Assembly (NCBI RefSeq): GCF_009670965.2
Contig: NZ_CP073239.1
Span: 1,302,001-1,366,000, forward strand
Source of the DNA: Riemerella anatipestifer
GTDB taxonomy: Bacteria > Bacteroidota > Bacteroidia > Flavobacteriales > Weeksellaceae
Direction of reading: 5' to 3'
DNA: 64,000 bases
Part shown: positions 54,426 to 63,621 of the stretch, piece after piece
Numbering within the stretch: position 1 is the first letter of the stretch
Layout: every line of letters starts with the position of its first letter
Program-made: the position numbers and the translations under genes
The notes under the pieces: generated by a model
Databases searched by the model: none
The model's input: only the letters and a program-made list of their open reading frames with translations
Told to the model about the DNA's origin: nothing

Positions 54426-54448
54426 CTGAGTAAAACCGAAAAAAAATA

Positions 54449-54922
54449 ATGAAGTTAGATCAAGTTGATATTAGTATCCTCAGGGAATTGGTTAAAGATA
54501 GTAGCCAAAGTGTGAAAGAAATAGCGGCTAAGGTGAGTTTGTCAGTAACACCTGTGCATGATAGGATAAAGAAATTAGAGGCTAATGGTTATATTAAAGG
54601 CTATACAGCTATTGTAGATGCCGAAAAGTTGGGGTATGGCTTTACCACCTATATGCAAATTAAATTAATTAAGCATCAGGAAGAGATTTTTAATAAGTTT
54701 AAAGAAGAAATATTGTCTTTTGAGGAAGTCACAGAGGCGGCATTTACTTCTGGGGATTATGATGTTATTATGAAACTTTTGCTAAGAGATTTGCACCATT
54801 ATGAAGAGTTTATCCTAAGAAAAATATCAAAATTAGATATTATAGATAGTGTTAAGAGTAGCTTTACATTCAAATATATTAAGAATAATCATCAAGCGGT
54901 AAGTGTTGAAAATATTAAATAA
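54449..54922 (+). CDS. Lrp/AsnC family transcriptional regulator
   Basis: A 157-residue regulator with an N-terminal winged helix-turn-helix (LDQVDISILRELVKDSSQSVKEIA, then VSLSVTPVHDRIKKLEANGYIKGY) and a C-terminal RAM ligand-binding domain (TSGDYDVIMKLLLRDL). Such proteins sense amino acids and form octamers on DNA. Divergent from susC across 356 bp; it may control that operon, but this is only position. ruvC follows 52 nt later on the same strand with a possible weak promoter between. Confidence 0.9.
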   Translation: MKLDQVDISILRELVKDSSQSVKEIAAKVSLSVTPVHDRIKKLEANGYIKGYTAIVDAEKLGYGFTTYMQIKLIKHQEEIFNKFKEEILSFEEVTEAAFTSGDYDVIMKLLLRDLHHYEEFILRKISKLDIIDSVKSSFTFKYIKNNHQAVSVENIK

Positions 54923-54974
54923 GGAAAAGGTGTTTTCAAGGTGTTTTTTATAAAATAATCTGTATTTTTACCAT

Positions 54975-55529
54975 GTGAAAGTAGAGAAAATTATATTGGG
55001 TATAGACCCAGGTACTACCGTAATGGGGTTCGGGATTATTTCCGTTTTAAATCAGAAGATGGAGTTGGTTTCTATTAACGAATTGATTTTAAAAAAATAC
55101 CCTAACCACGAAACTAAATTGAAGTACATTTTTGAGAGAACTCTATCACTTATAGACGAGTTTCATCCAGATGAAGTAGCATTAGAGGCACCTTTCTATG
55201 GGAAAAATGTACAGAGTATGCTGAAGTTAGGGCGGGCTCAAGGAGTAGCTATGGCGGCGAGTTTATACAGAGATATTCCTATTACTGAGTATTCTCCAAA
55301 AAAAATCAAAATGGCGATTACAGGCAATGGTAACGCAAGTAAAGAACAAGTGGCGGGCATGTTGCAAAATTTACTTAAACTTAAGGAGTTTCCTACCAAA
55401 TATCTAGATGCATCTGATGGATTGGCGGTGGCGGTTTGTCATCATTTTAATTCGGGTAAAATAGTAACAGGTAAAAATTATTCAGGGTGGGAAAGTTTTA
55501 TAAAACAAAACCCAGATAGGGTTAAATAA
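54975..55529 (+). CDS. ruvC: Holliday junction resolvase RuvC
   Basis: A 184-residue endonuclease that cuts four-way DNA junctions in recombination. Catalytic acids are visible in GIDPGTTVMGFG, VALEAPFYGKN and LDASDGLAVAVCHH. The start is GTG at 54975 (MKVEKIILG); an ATG 2 nt earlier is out of frame and meets a stop at once. The truncated haemoglobin gene begins 10 nt after its stop. Confidence 0.95.
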   Translation: MKVEKIILGIDPGTTVMGFGIISVLNQKMELVSINELILKKYPNHETKLKYIFERTLSLIDEFHPDEVALEAPFYGKNVQSMLKLGRAQGVAMAASLYRDIPITEYSPKKIKMAITGNGNASKEQVAGMLQNLLKLKEFPTKYLDASDGLAVAVCHHFNSGKIVTGKNYSGWESFIKQNPDRVK

Positions 55530-55539
55530 ATCATCTTTT

Positions 55540-55917
55540 ATGAAAGCACTAGAAAATCGTCAGGATATAGAGACGTTAGTTAATCGTTTTTATGATAAGG
55601 TTGGGAAAGACGCTACCATAGGCTTTTTCTTTAATGAAGTTGCAAAAGTAAATTGGGACGAACATTTACCAAAAATGTATGCCTTTTGGGAAACGCTATT
55701 ATTTAGTAAGGTATCCTATAAAGGAAATCCGATGGGGGCTCACTTTCCTATCAATGATTTAGTACCTATGGAAAAGCATCACTTCGAACATTGGCTAAAA
55801 CTTTGGACAGAAACTATTGATGAGCTCTACGAAGGCTCTATGGCAGAAACAGCTAAATACAAAGCGGCTAATATTGCCAATCTAATGGCTTACAAGATGG
55901 AAATGGCAAGGCGATAG
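55540..55917 (+). CDS. Group III truncated haemoglobin
   Basis: A 125-residue 2-on-2 globin. Group III features are seen: NRFYDKVGKDATIGFFF (helix B Tyr18), a Trp-rich middle (YAFWETLLF), and HHFEHWLKLW with the proximal-type His81. Likely binds oxygen or nitric oxide; physiological role is unclear. It sits 10 nt after ruvC and 2 nt before dprA, so the three are one transcript despite having unlike roles. Confidence 0.9.
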   Translation: MKALENRQDIETLVNRFYDKVGKDATIGFFFNEVAKVNWDEHLPKMYAFWETLLFSKVSYKGNPMGAHFPINDLVPMEKHHFEHWLKLWTETIDELYEGSMAETAKYKAANIANLMAYKMEMARR

Positions 55918-55919
55918 TT

Positions 55920-57023
55920 ATGGTAAATGCAGAAGAAGTTTTATATTCCATTGCCCTTCGGCGAAGTCCTTTGGTGGGAGATGTTACATTTGCAAATTTA
56001 GTGGGCGAAGTTGGTTCTGCTAAAGAGGTTTGGAGTTTGCCTCAGTCGGAACTAAGAAAAATATCAGGTATAGGTAAACAAATTGCCTCAAACATCGGAG
56101 ATGAAAGTCTTTTAAAGTTTGCCGAAAAGGAAGTTGAGTTCTGCATTAAAAACGAAATAAAAATCAATCTAAGACATCTTAATCAGCTTCCTCGTCTTTT
56201 AGGTGAATGTTATGATGCTCCAGCTATTCTTTTTCAAAAAGGAGATTATGAGGATACCGCTAATAATATTAGTATTGTTGGGACGAGAAATGCCACTGCT
56301 TACGGTAAGTCGTTTTTGGAGGATTTAATTGTTCAGTTTAAAGATAAAAATATTCAAGTCATTAGTGGTTTAGCTTTAGGTACAGACGGGATAGCTCATC
56401 AAGAGGCTTTAAAAAATAACATAAAAACTTCAGCAGTTTTAGCACATGGTTTACATATTGTTTATCCGTCTAAACATAAAATTCTTGCTGAAGAAATATT
56501 AAGTAATGGAGGAGCTTTGTTCTCTGAATTCTGCTCTGATGAAAAACCAGATAGAGAACATTTTTTGCAAAGGAATCGTATTGTAGCAGGGCTTTCGGCT
56601 AATACGATTGTGGTAGAGTCTGCTTATGCTGGCGGTTCTATTAGTACGGCGAGTTTTGCTAATCAGTATAATAGAGAAGTGTATGCTCTTGCGGGGCGTC
56701 TTACTGATAAGTATAGCCAAGGCTGCAATCATCTTATTTTTCAAAATAAAGCTAAAATCATATCTTCTATTAAAGGTTTGCTAAAAGACCTAGATTTGGA
56801 TAATACTTCTAAAGTTTTGGAGCTTTTTCCTTCGGTTGAGGTTTCTTTAACTCCTATTCAGAAGCCTATTTATGATATTATTAAAGAGACTAATGATATT
56901 TCTTTGGACGACTTGTCAGAAAAGTTAAATCAACCCATTTCTAAAGTATTTCCAGTTCTGTTAGAATTAGAATTATTGAGGTTGATAAGAGCAAATTCTG
57001 GGAGGAGATATTCAATTGTTTAG
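55920..57023 (+). CDS. dprA: DNA-processing protein DprA
   Basis: A 367-residue protein that loads RecA on incoming single strands during natural transformation. An N-terminal helix-hairpin-helix (ISGIGKQIASNIG) precedes the Rossmann core (IVGTRNATAYGKSF, ISGLALGTDGIAHQEAL, RIVAGLSANTIVVE), with a C-terminal winged helix (SLDDLSEKLN). Length is normal. With comF at the window's end it suggests a competence capacity, though the uptake machinery is not shown. Confidence 0.94.
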   Translation: MVNAEEVLYSIALRRSPLVGDVTFANLVGEVGSAKEVWSLPQSELRKISGIGKQIASNIGDESLLKFAEKEVEFCIKNEIKINLRHLNQLPRLLGECYDAPAILFQKGDYEDTANNISIVGTRNATAYGKSFLEDLIVQFKDKNIQVISGLALGTDGIAHQEALKNNIKTSAVLAHGLHIVYPSKHKILAEEILSNGGALFSEFCSDEKPDREHFLQRNRIVAGLSANTIVVESAYAGGSISTASFANQYNREVYALAGRLTDKYSQGCNHLIFQNKAKIISSIKGLLKDLDLDNTSKVLELFPSVEVSLTPIQKPIYDIIKETNDISLDDLSEKLNQPISKVFPVLLELELLRLIRANSGRRYSIV

Positions 57024-57156
57024 CTAAAAAATCACTTTTTTAAAATTGATATTTTGGGCATAATAGTGTCTTTTTTTTAATTAAAACTGACTTTAATTAA
57101 AATTTTGATGTTAATGTATTTGATTTGTATAGGTTTTGATAAAAATTAAAATCAGA

Positions 57157-57187
57157 TTTGTGTAATATCAAAAAAAGGTTATCTTTG
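57157..57187 (+). promoter_or_regulatory. Complete Bacteroidota promoter for gdhA
   Basis: TTTG (57157-57160), 19 nt, TATCTTTG (57180-57187): full consensus with ideal spacing, 19 nt before the gdhA ATG. Confidence 0.8.
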
Positions 57188-57206
57188 TTGGCATCAATTA
57201 AACGCT

Positions 57207-58565
57207 ATGGAACAATATAATGTAGAACAAAAAATTCAAGAATTTATAGCAAATGTAGAGGCTAAAAATCCTAATGAGCCAGAATTTTTACAAGCTGTGA
57301 AAGAGGTGGCTGTTACTGTAATTCCGTTCATTGCTACCAAAGAAGAATATAGAGGTAAAAAACTTCTAGAAAGAATGGTAGAGCCGGAGAGAACAATTAT
57401 TTTTAGAGTTCCTTGGGTAGATGACAAAGGAGAAATACAAGTAAATAGAGGGTTTAGAATTCAGATGAATTCGGCTATCGGACCTTATAAAGGAGGAATT
57501 AGATTCCATCCTACTGTAAATCTTTCAGTACTTAAATTTTTAGCGTTTGAACAAGTGTTCAAAAACTCTTTAACTACGCTTCCTATGGGTGGTGGTAAAG
57601 GAGGTTCTGATTTTGACCCACAAGGTAAATCAGATATGGAAATTATGAGATTCTGCCAAGCATTTATGACAGAGCTTTGTAAACATATTGGACCTCAAAC
57701 CGATGTTCCTGCTGGAGATATAGGTGTGGGAGCTCGTGAGATAGGTTACCTTTTCGGTCAATATAAAAAGATAAGAAACGAATTTACAGGAGTGCTTACT
57801 GGTAAAGGATTGGCTTATGGTGGTTCTTTAATTCGTCCAGAAGCTACAGGATATGGAGTGGTTTACTTCGCAGAGCAAATGCTAAGAACGGTAGGTGAGG
57901 AAGTTAAAGGTAAAACATTTACGGTTTCAGGATTTGGAAATGTGGCTTGGGGAGTAATTAAGAAAATTGACCAACTAGGAGGTAAGGCGGTTACTATTTC
58001 TGGTCCAGATGGATATGTTTATGATAAAGATGGTATCACTGGTGAAAAAATAGATTTCTTATTAGAGCTTAGAGCGAGCGGAAATAACCGTGCAGAGGAT
58101 TATGTTAAAAAATATCCAGAAGCTGAGTTTCACGCAGGTAAGCGTCCGTGGGAGGTGAAGTGTGATGTGGCTATCCCTTCTGCAACTCAAAACGAGTTAG
58201 ATTTAGAAGATGCTAAAAAACTAGTAGAAAATGGTTGTATTTGTGTTACTGAGGCGGCTAATATGCCTTCTACACTAGATGCAATTAATCACTTTATAGA
58301 TAACAAAGTTCTTTTCTCTCCAGGTAAAGCGTCTAACGCTGGTGGTGTAGCTACTTCTGGATTAGAGATGACTCAGAACTCTATTCGTCTTAACTGGACT
58401 TCTGAAGAAGTAGATGCTAGATTGAAAGAAATCATGATAGGTATACATAAAGTATGTAGAGACTACGGAAAAGAGGAAAATGGTTATGTAAACTATGTGA
58501 AAGGAGCAAACATCGCTGGGTTTGTTAAAGTAGCAGAAGCTATGTTAGCACAAGGTGTTGTTTAA
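57207..58565 (+). CDS. gdhA: NADP-type glutamate dehydrogenase
   Basis: A 452-residue hexameric enzyme that aminates 2-oxoglutarate. The catalytic lysine motif PMGGGKGGSDFDPQGKSD, the substrate pocket YKGGIRFHP, and the Rossmann FTVSGFGNVAWG are present. The length and SDFDP motif fit the NADP-dependent biosynthetic class. It has one of the best promoters in the window and its own terminator, so is likely a strong single-gene unit. Confidence 0.95.
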   Translation: MEQYNVEQKIQEFIANVEAKNPNEPEFLQAVKEVAVTVIPFIATKEEYRGKKLLERMVEPERTIIFRVPWVDDKGEIQVNRGFRIQMNSAIGPYKGGIRFHPTVNLSVLKFLAFEQVFKNSLTTLPMGGGKGGSDFDPQGKSDMEIMRFCQAFMTELCKHIGPQTDVPAGDIGVGAREIGYLFGQYKKIRNEFTGVLTGKGLAYGGSLIRPEATGYGVVYFAEQMLRTVGEEVKGKTFTVSGFGNVAWGVIKKIDQLGGKAVTISGPDGYVYDKDGITGEKIDFLLELRASGNNRAEDYVKKYPEAEFHAGKRPWEVKCDVAIPSATQNELDLEDAKKLVENGCICVTEAANMPSTLDAINHFIDNKVLFSPGKASNAGGVATSGLEMTQNSIRLNWTSEEVDARLKEIMIGIHKVCRDYGKEENGYVNYVKGANIAGFVKVAEAMLAQGVV

Positions 58566-58618
58566 TACAATAAACCTTCTCGTGGGGTAATACGAGTAAA
58601 AAGTAAAATGAAAGAAAG

Positions 58619-58650
58619 AAGTTTCTCAGGATTTCCTGAGAAACTTTTTG
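58619..58650 (+). terminator. Intrinsic terminator after gdhA
   Basis: 12-bp stem (AA)GTTTCTCAGG / CCTGAGAAAC(TT) (58619-58630, 58635-58646), 4-nt loop, T run after it. Confidence 0.9.
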
Positions 58651-58722
58651 TTTATATCAGGGGCTTTAAACATACATAAAACATTTATTTTCATTAAAAA
58701 GAGTTTCTATTGAAAAATAATT

Positions 58723-58730
58723 TATATTTG
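58723..58730 (+). promoter_or_regulatory. -7 box (TATATTTG) for icmF
   Basis: Exact TAnnTTTG, 20 nt before the ATG at 58751. No -33 TTTG at a good distance. Confidence 0.5.
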
Positions 58731-58750
58731 AGTAACTAAACATTACAGTA

Positions 58751-61700
58751 ATGGAACGCCAAAAATACATTCCTAAAAATAAAGTGAGAGTTGTTACCGC
58801 AGCTTCTCTATTTGATGGGCATGATGCTGCTATCAATATTATGCGACGTGTCATACAAAGTACAGGCTGTGAGGTTATCCACTTAGGGCATGATAAATCA
58901 GCGGAGGAGGTGGTAAATTGTGCTATACAAGAAGATGCTAACGCTATAGCTCTTACTTCCTATCAGGGAGGGCATAACGAATATTTTAAGTATATCTATA
59001 ACCTTCTTAGAGAGAAAGGAGGTGCACAAATTAAAATTTTTGGCGGTGGTGTTATTCTTCCTGAGGAAATTAAAGAATTGATGGATTTTGGTATTGACCG
59101 CATCTATTCTCCTGATGATGGTAGAGAAATGGGACTGCAGGGTATGATAGACGATTTGGTTCAGAAATCGGATTTCCCTACAGGAAAACATATCAAAGTA
59201 GAAGATTTAGATTCTATTTCATTTAATGATTCTAAAAGTATAGCTCAGGTAATTTCAGCGGTAGAAAATTTTTCTGATGAAAAAAAAGAGTTAATAGAAG
59301 AGATAGATAGAAAACTTGCTATTAGAGATAGTAAAGATATTCCCGTGGTAGGGATAACAGGAACGGGAGGTGCTGGTAAATCTTCTTTGACAGATGAATT
59401 GGTACGCAGATTTCTTCGCTCTAATCCAGATAAGAATATTGCGATTATTTCTATAGACCCTAGTAAAAAGAAAACAGGAGGGGCTTTACTTGGAGATAGA
59501 ATAAGGATGAATGCCATCAATGATAAACGGGTATATATGCGTTCTATGGCGACTAGAGAAACTAATGTCTCAATTTCTCCTTACATTCATTCTGCAATTA
59601 AAGTTCTTAGATTGGCACAACCGGATTTAATTATTTTAGAAACTTCAGGTATAGGTCAGAGTGGTTCTGAAATTTCGGATATAGCGGATATTTCTATGTA
59701 TGTAATGACACCAGAGTATGGTGCTGCTACTCAATTAGAAAAAATTGATATGTTAGATTATGCCTATTTGGTAGCCTTAAATAAGTCTGATAAAAGAGGA
59801 GCTCAAGACGCACTTAATGCTGTAAGAAAACAGTATCAAAGAAATCATCTACTGTGGGAACAGCCTTTGGAATCTATGCCTGTATTTAGTACCAAAGCGA
59901 GCCAGTTTAATGATTTGGGAACTACCGAGCTTTTCAATGCTTTGGTAGAAAAGCTTAATAAGCAATTTTCAGAACTGAATTTGGCAAAGTATGAAGAGCA
60001 TATTTTTCAGGAGGAAGTAACTATAATTCCACCAAAAAGGGTAAGATATTTATCAGAGATTGTAGATAGTAATAAGCAGTATGATGAATATGTCATCAAA
60101 CAGGCAGGTTTGGCTCGCAAGATGTATCATATAAAGGGAGTTAAGGATTTGATGGAGCAAAACGATTTTCTAGTTTTAGAAAATGAATATCAAAAGCTAA
60201 AAAAAGAACTTTCTCAGGAAAATATAGACTTTTTGGAGCAATGGGAACAGACTAAAGCAGATTTATCTAAAGATAGTTTTTCTTATTTTGTGAGAGGTAA
60301 AGAGGTGAAAGTAGAAACAAGAACAGAATCTTTGTCACAACTCAAGATTCCTAAAATAGCGCTTCCTAAGTTTAGTGATTGGGGAGATTTGGTACGCTGG
60401 AAAGGGCAAGAAAATCTACCAGGAGGATTTCCGTATACAGCAGGTATCTATCCTTTTAAGCGAACGGGAGAAGATCCAACGAGAATGTTTGCTGGAGAAG
60501 GTGGTCCAGAGCGAACTAATCGTAGGTTTCATTATGTTTCTGAAGAAATGCCTGCTAAAAGGCTTTCTACAGCTTTTGATTCAGTAACACTTTATGGGCA
60601 AGATCCAGCATTTCCACCAGATATTTATGGGAAAATAGGTAATGCAGGGGTTTCTATAGCCACTTTAGACGATGCTAAAAAACTATATTCAGGGTTTGAT
60701 TTGGTTAGTCCATTAACCTCTGTTTCTATGACTATCAATGGTCCAGCGCCTATGTTGTTAGCGTTTTTCATGAATGCTGCAATTGATCAAAATGTGGAGA
60801 AATTCATAAATGAAGCCGATGATAGAGCATATTATGAGGAAATTATAGAAAAAACTCTAAAAGAGAAATTTGATAAAAAAGGTTTGGTAAGACCAGCATA
60901 TAGTGGTTCTTTACCTTCGTCTAACAACGGCTTGGGGCTAAAACTTTTAGGGCTTACAGGAGATGAAGTGGTGTCTAAAGAAGTCTATGAACATATTAAA
61001 AAAGAAACTATAGCTACAGTAAGAGGAACGGTTCAGGCAGATATTTTGAAAGAAGATCAAGCACAAAACACTTGTATTTTCTCTACCGAATTTGCACTGA
61101 GGCTTATGGGAGATGTTCAAGAGTATTTTATTAAAAATAAAGTAAGAAATTTCTATTCAGTTTCTATTTCTGGTTATCATATTGCAGAAGCAGGAGCTAA
61201 TCCTATTTCTCAGTTAGCATTTACTTTAGCTAATGGCTTTACTTATGTAGAGTATTATTTAGCAAGGGGAATGGATATTAACGATTTTGCACCTAATTTA
61301 TCTTTTTTCTTTTCTAATGGAATAGATCCTGAGTATGCTGTGATAGGTAGGGTGGCTAGGAGAATATGGGCTAAGGCGATGAAAGAAAAATATGGAGCGA
61401 ACGAACGTTCACAAATGCTTAAATATCATATACAGACTTCAGGAAGATCACTGCATGCACAAGAGATTGACTTTAATGATATTAGAACAACACTTCAAGC
61501 ACTATATGCTATTTATGATAATTGTAACTCTTTGCATACCAATGCTTATGATGAAGCTATTACAACACCAACCGAGGAGTCTGTGAGAAGAGCGATGGCA
61601 ATACAGCTTATCATCAATAAAGAATTAGGTTTAGCAAAAAATGAAAATCCGTTACAAGGGTCTTTTATAATAGAAGAATTAACAGATTTAGTAGAAGAAG

Positions 61701-62122
61701 CGGTTTATGCTGAGTTTGACCGCATTACTGAAAGAGGTGGCGTATTGGGGGCTATGGAAACAATGTATCAGCGTTCTAAGATACAGGAAGAGAGTATGCA
61801 TTACGAATGGCTGAAACATACGGGTGAGTATCCTATCATCGGTGTGAATACCTTTCTAAGTAAAGAAGGTTCTCCTACGGTTTTACCAGTAGAAGTAATT
61901 CGTTCTACGGAGGAAGAAAAACAAGCTCAAATCAATAATTTGGAAGCATTTCAAAAATCAAACGAAGAAAAATCTAGATATTGGATTGAACAATTGCAAA
62001 AAGACGCCATCAATCAAGAAAACTTATTTAACACTATGATGGAGGCGGTTAAATATTGTTCTTTAGGGCAAATCACCAATGCTCTTTTTGAGGTGGGTGG
62101 TAAATATAGAAGGAATATGTAA
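58751..62122 (+). CDS. icmF: Fused acyl-CoA mutase with GTPase chaperone (IcmF)
   Basis: A 1123-residue adenosylcobalamin enzyme. Domains in order: B12-binding (FDGHDAA, His24, residues 1-~150), MeaB-like G-protein (GTGGAGKSS, Lys210; ~160-460), then the mutase TIM barrel (~560-1120). It interconverts branched and straight acyl-CoAs (e.g. isobutyryl/n-butyryl). Two positions separate it from methylmalonyl-CoA mutase: the Tyr of RQYAG is Phe580 (RMFAG), and the Arg of VRNTY is Gln772 (AQNTC). The HD-domain gene follows 15 nt later. Confidence 0.93.
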   Translation: MERQKYIPKNKVRVVTAASLFDGHDAAINIMRRVIQSTGCEVIHLGHDKSAEEVVNCAIQEDANAIALTSYQGGHNEYFKYIYNLLREKGGAQIKIFGGGVILPEEIKELMDFGIDRIYSPDDGREMGLQGMIDDLVQKSDFPTGKHIKVEDLDSISFNDSKSIAQVISAVENFSDEKKELIEEIDRKLAIRDSKDIPVVGITGTGGAGKSSLTDELVRRFLRSNPDKNIAIISIDPSKKKTGGALLGDRIRMNAINDKRVYMRSMATRETNVSISPYIHSAIKVLRLAQPDLIILETSGIGQSGSEISDIADISMYVMTPEYGAATQLEKIDMLDYAYLVALNKSDKRGAQDALNAVRKQYQRNHLLWEQPLESMPVFSTKASQFNDLGTTELFNALVEKLNKQFSELNLAKYEEHIFQEEVTIIPPKRVRYLSEIVDSNKQYDEYVIKQAGLARKMYHIKGVKDLMEQNDFLVLENEYQKLKKELSQENIDFLEQWEQTKADLSKDSFSYFVRGKEVKVETRTESLSQLKIPKIALPKFSDWGDLVRWKGQENLPGGFPYTAGIYPFKRTGEDPTRMFAGEGGPERTNRRFHYVSEEMPAKRLSTAFDSVTLYGQDPAFPPDIYGKIGNAGVSIATLDDAKKLYSGFDLVSPLTSVSMTINGPAPMLLAFFMNAAIDQNVEKFINEADDRAYYEEIIEKTLKEKFDKKGLVRPAYSGSLPSSNNGLGLKLLGLTGDEVVSKEVYEHIKKETIATVRGTVQADILKEDQAQNTCIFSTEFALRLMGDVQEYFIKNKVRNFYSVSISGYHIAEAGANPISQLAFTLANGFTYVEYYLARGMDINDFAPNLSFFFSNGIDPEYAVIGRVARRIWAKAMKEKYGANERSQMLKYHIQTSGRSLHAQEIDFNDIRTTLQALYAIYDNCNSLHTNAYDEAITTPTEESVRRAMAIQLIINKELGLAKNENPLQGSFIIEELTDLVEEAVYAEFDRITERGGVLGAMETMYQRSKIQEESMHYEWLKHTGEYPIIGVNTFLSKEGSPTVLPVEVIRSTEEEKQAQINNLEAFQKSNEEKSRYWIEQLQKDAINQENLFNTMMEAVKYCSLGQITNALFEVGGKYRRNM

Positions 62123-62137
62123 TATTTTGTTAATCAA

Positions 62138-62791
62138 ATGAATAAAATACTTATTGATAATACAGAGAAATTTGTAAAAGATAAATTAGAAGGAGCAGAG
62201 GCGGGACACGATTGGTTTCATATAGAAAGAGTGTGGAAACTTTCTCAAAAAATTCTAAGTACCGAGAAAGAGGCTGATGAGGAAGTAGTAAATCTTGCGG
62301 CTTTATTACACGATATAGCCGACCCTAAATTTCATAATGGAGACGAGGCTTTAGCACTCCAAATATCAAGAGATTTTTTAACTAAGGAAGGTGTTTCGAA
62401 AGAAATCATTGATGAAGTTTTATTTATTATCAAACATCTTTCCTTTAAAAATAAAGAAAATCAACCAAAAGAATTACCTATAGAGTTTAAAATTGTGCAA
62501 GATGCAGATAGACTAGATGCCATCGGAGCGATAGGTGTAGCAAGAGTATTCAACTTTGGTGGGTATAAAAATAATCCAATGTACAACCCTGAGATATTAC
62601 CTCAAAAAATCTTTGATAAAGAGCAATATAAAAAATCAGAAGGAACTACAATTAACCATTTTTATGAAAAATTATTACTCCTAAAAGATTTAATGCAAAC
62701 TACTGAAGGCAAAAGGATTGCAGAAAAAAGACATCAGTTTATGTTAAGTTTTTTAGAAACCTTCTATCGCGAGTGGAATTTATTGGAATAA
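62138..62791 (+). CDS. HD domain hydrolase
   Basis: A 217-residue metal-dependent phosphohydrolase of the HD superfamily. The metal ligands are in HDWFHIERVWKLS and LLHDIADPKFHNGDE, with QDADRLDAIGAIG as the third motif (YedJ/PPSE type). Substrate unknown, perhaps a nucleotide. It lies 15 nt after icmF and is probably co-transcribed, but no functional link is known. Confidence 0.85.
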   Translation: MNKILIDNTEKFVKDKLEGAEAGHDWFHIERVWKLSQKILSTEKEADEEVVNLAALLHDIADPKFHNGDEALALQISRDFLTKEGVSKEIIDEVLFIIKHLSFKNKENQPKELPIEFKIVQDADRLDAIGAIGVARVFNFGGYKNNPMYNPEILPQKIFDKEQYKKSEGTTINHFYEKLLLLKDLMQTTEGKRIAEKRHQFMLSFLETFYREWNLLE

Positions 62792-62844
62792 TTAAGAATT
62801 CATATATTTGTGCCTGTTAAATATTTTTATTAAATGTTTGGTTG

Positions 62845-63396
62845 ATGGAAACACTGTCGTTTGTTCTTTTTATACTGTTATTGATTTCTCTGATAAGGAT
62901 AAATAGGTTAAAGCTATACCGAAAAATAATTACTGTTGTGGGAGTGCTTTTTTTTGGATACTGGATTTTTACTAAAATTTATCCTAATCCTGTTGGAGGA
63001 AGTATTGCTATTCAGCTAGTTAATAAACACCCACAAACGCTGGATTTTTATAGTCTAGAGGTTTCGGATAAGGAGCATAATATTGTACATTTAGGAGATA
63101 TTCGTTCTGAGCATTATCGTGTATGTCATTTGGGAATGAAGGATACAGATGAGTTTTGGCTAGTTGCTTTTTCTGGGAAGAAGATGGTTTATTTTACCCA
63201 ACATATAGTAGGAAATAAAAATGAAGACCTTTATATTGAGGCTAATAACTATCTTAATCAGAGCGTTAAACTTTCCAGTATTGCAGAAAAGCAAATCAGG
63301 CTTTATAAGAGAGAAGGGCTAAGAGATGCAGTTTGGGTTACTTTCTGTTTTTTAATATTGTTCATAAATATTGTGTCTTGGGTAAAGAAAAAATAG
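62845..63396 (+). CDS. Membrane protein of unknown function
   Basis: A 183-residue protein with two N-terminal hydrophobic segments (METLSFVLFILLLISLI and IITVVGVLFFGYWIF), a soluble extracytoplasmic middle of about 110 residues, and a third segment near the C-terminus (VWVTFCFLILFINIVSWV). No family recognised. The ATG at 62845 is preferred to a TTG one codon earlier. It is 53 nt after the HD gene. Confidence 0.65.
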   Translation: METLSFVLFILLLISLIRINRLKLYRKIITVVGVLFFGYWIFTKIYPNPVGGSIAIQLVNKHPQTLDFYSLEVSDKEHNIVHLGDIRSEHYRVCHLGMKDTDEFWLVAFSGKKMVYFTQHIVGNKNEDLYIEANNYLNQSVKLSSIAEKQIRLYKREGLRDAVWVTFCFLILFINIVSWVKKK

Positions 63397-63418
63397 AAAA
63401 TATTTTCGGATAAATTTC

Positions 63419-63446
63419 TTGGTTATATAAAAAATGTCTATATTTG
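63419..63446 (+). promoter_or_regulatory. Promoter for tRNA-Cys
   Basis: TTG (63419-63421), 17 nt, TATATTTG (63439-63446), 13 nt before the mature tRNA 5' end. Confidence 0.7.
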
Positions 63447-63459
63447 CACACCTAAAAAT

Positions 63460-63530
63460 GGTTCCGTGGCCGAGCGGCTAGGCAGAGGTCTGCAAAACCT
63501 TGTACAGCGGTTCGAATCCGCTCGGAACCT
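63460..63530 (+). tRNA. tRNA-Cys (GCA)
   Basis: 71 nt cloverleaf: acceptor GGTTCCG / CGGAACC, D-arm GCCGAGCGGCTAGGC, anticodon loop CTGCAAA with anticodon GCA, short variable loop, T-arm AGCGG TTCGAAT CCGCT. CCA is not encoded, so it is added after transcription. Single tRNA with its own promoter and terminator. Confidence 0.97.
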
Positions 63531-63540
63531 CAAGTTTAAA

Positions 63541-63570
63541 ATCTCACAACATTGTTGTGAGATTTTTTTT
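63541..63570 (+). terminator. Intrinsic terminator after tRNA-Cys
   Basis: 10-bp perfect stem ATCTCACAAC / GTTGTGAGAT (63541-63550, 63554-63563), 3-nt loop, then seven T's. Confidence 0.9.
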
Positions 63571-63621
63571 GTTGGTTATATTCAATAAAAAGTTACATTT
63601 GTTGATATTAAGTTGGTAGTT

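Larger units (their letters stand above)
54093..54448. other. 356-bp divergent control region of susC and lrp
   Basis: The only gap over 300 bp in the window. Holds, from susC outward, the terminator-like hairpin (54132-54160), a short minus-strand reading frame (54196-54237), an A+T-rich stretch without a recognised element, and the lrp -7 box (54418-54425). No tRNA or known RNA motif seen. Confidence 0.6.

Noticed and set aside
54093..54448. Known riboswitch (SAM, TPP, cobalamin) in the susC leader.
   Set aside because: None of the conserved cores I know could be matched; only the hairpin and short frame remain.
54975..54978. ATG at 54973 as the ruvC start.
   Set aside because: It is out of frame and followed by a stop; GTG at 54975 gives the expected RuvC N-terminus.
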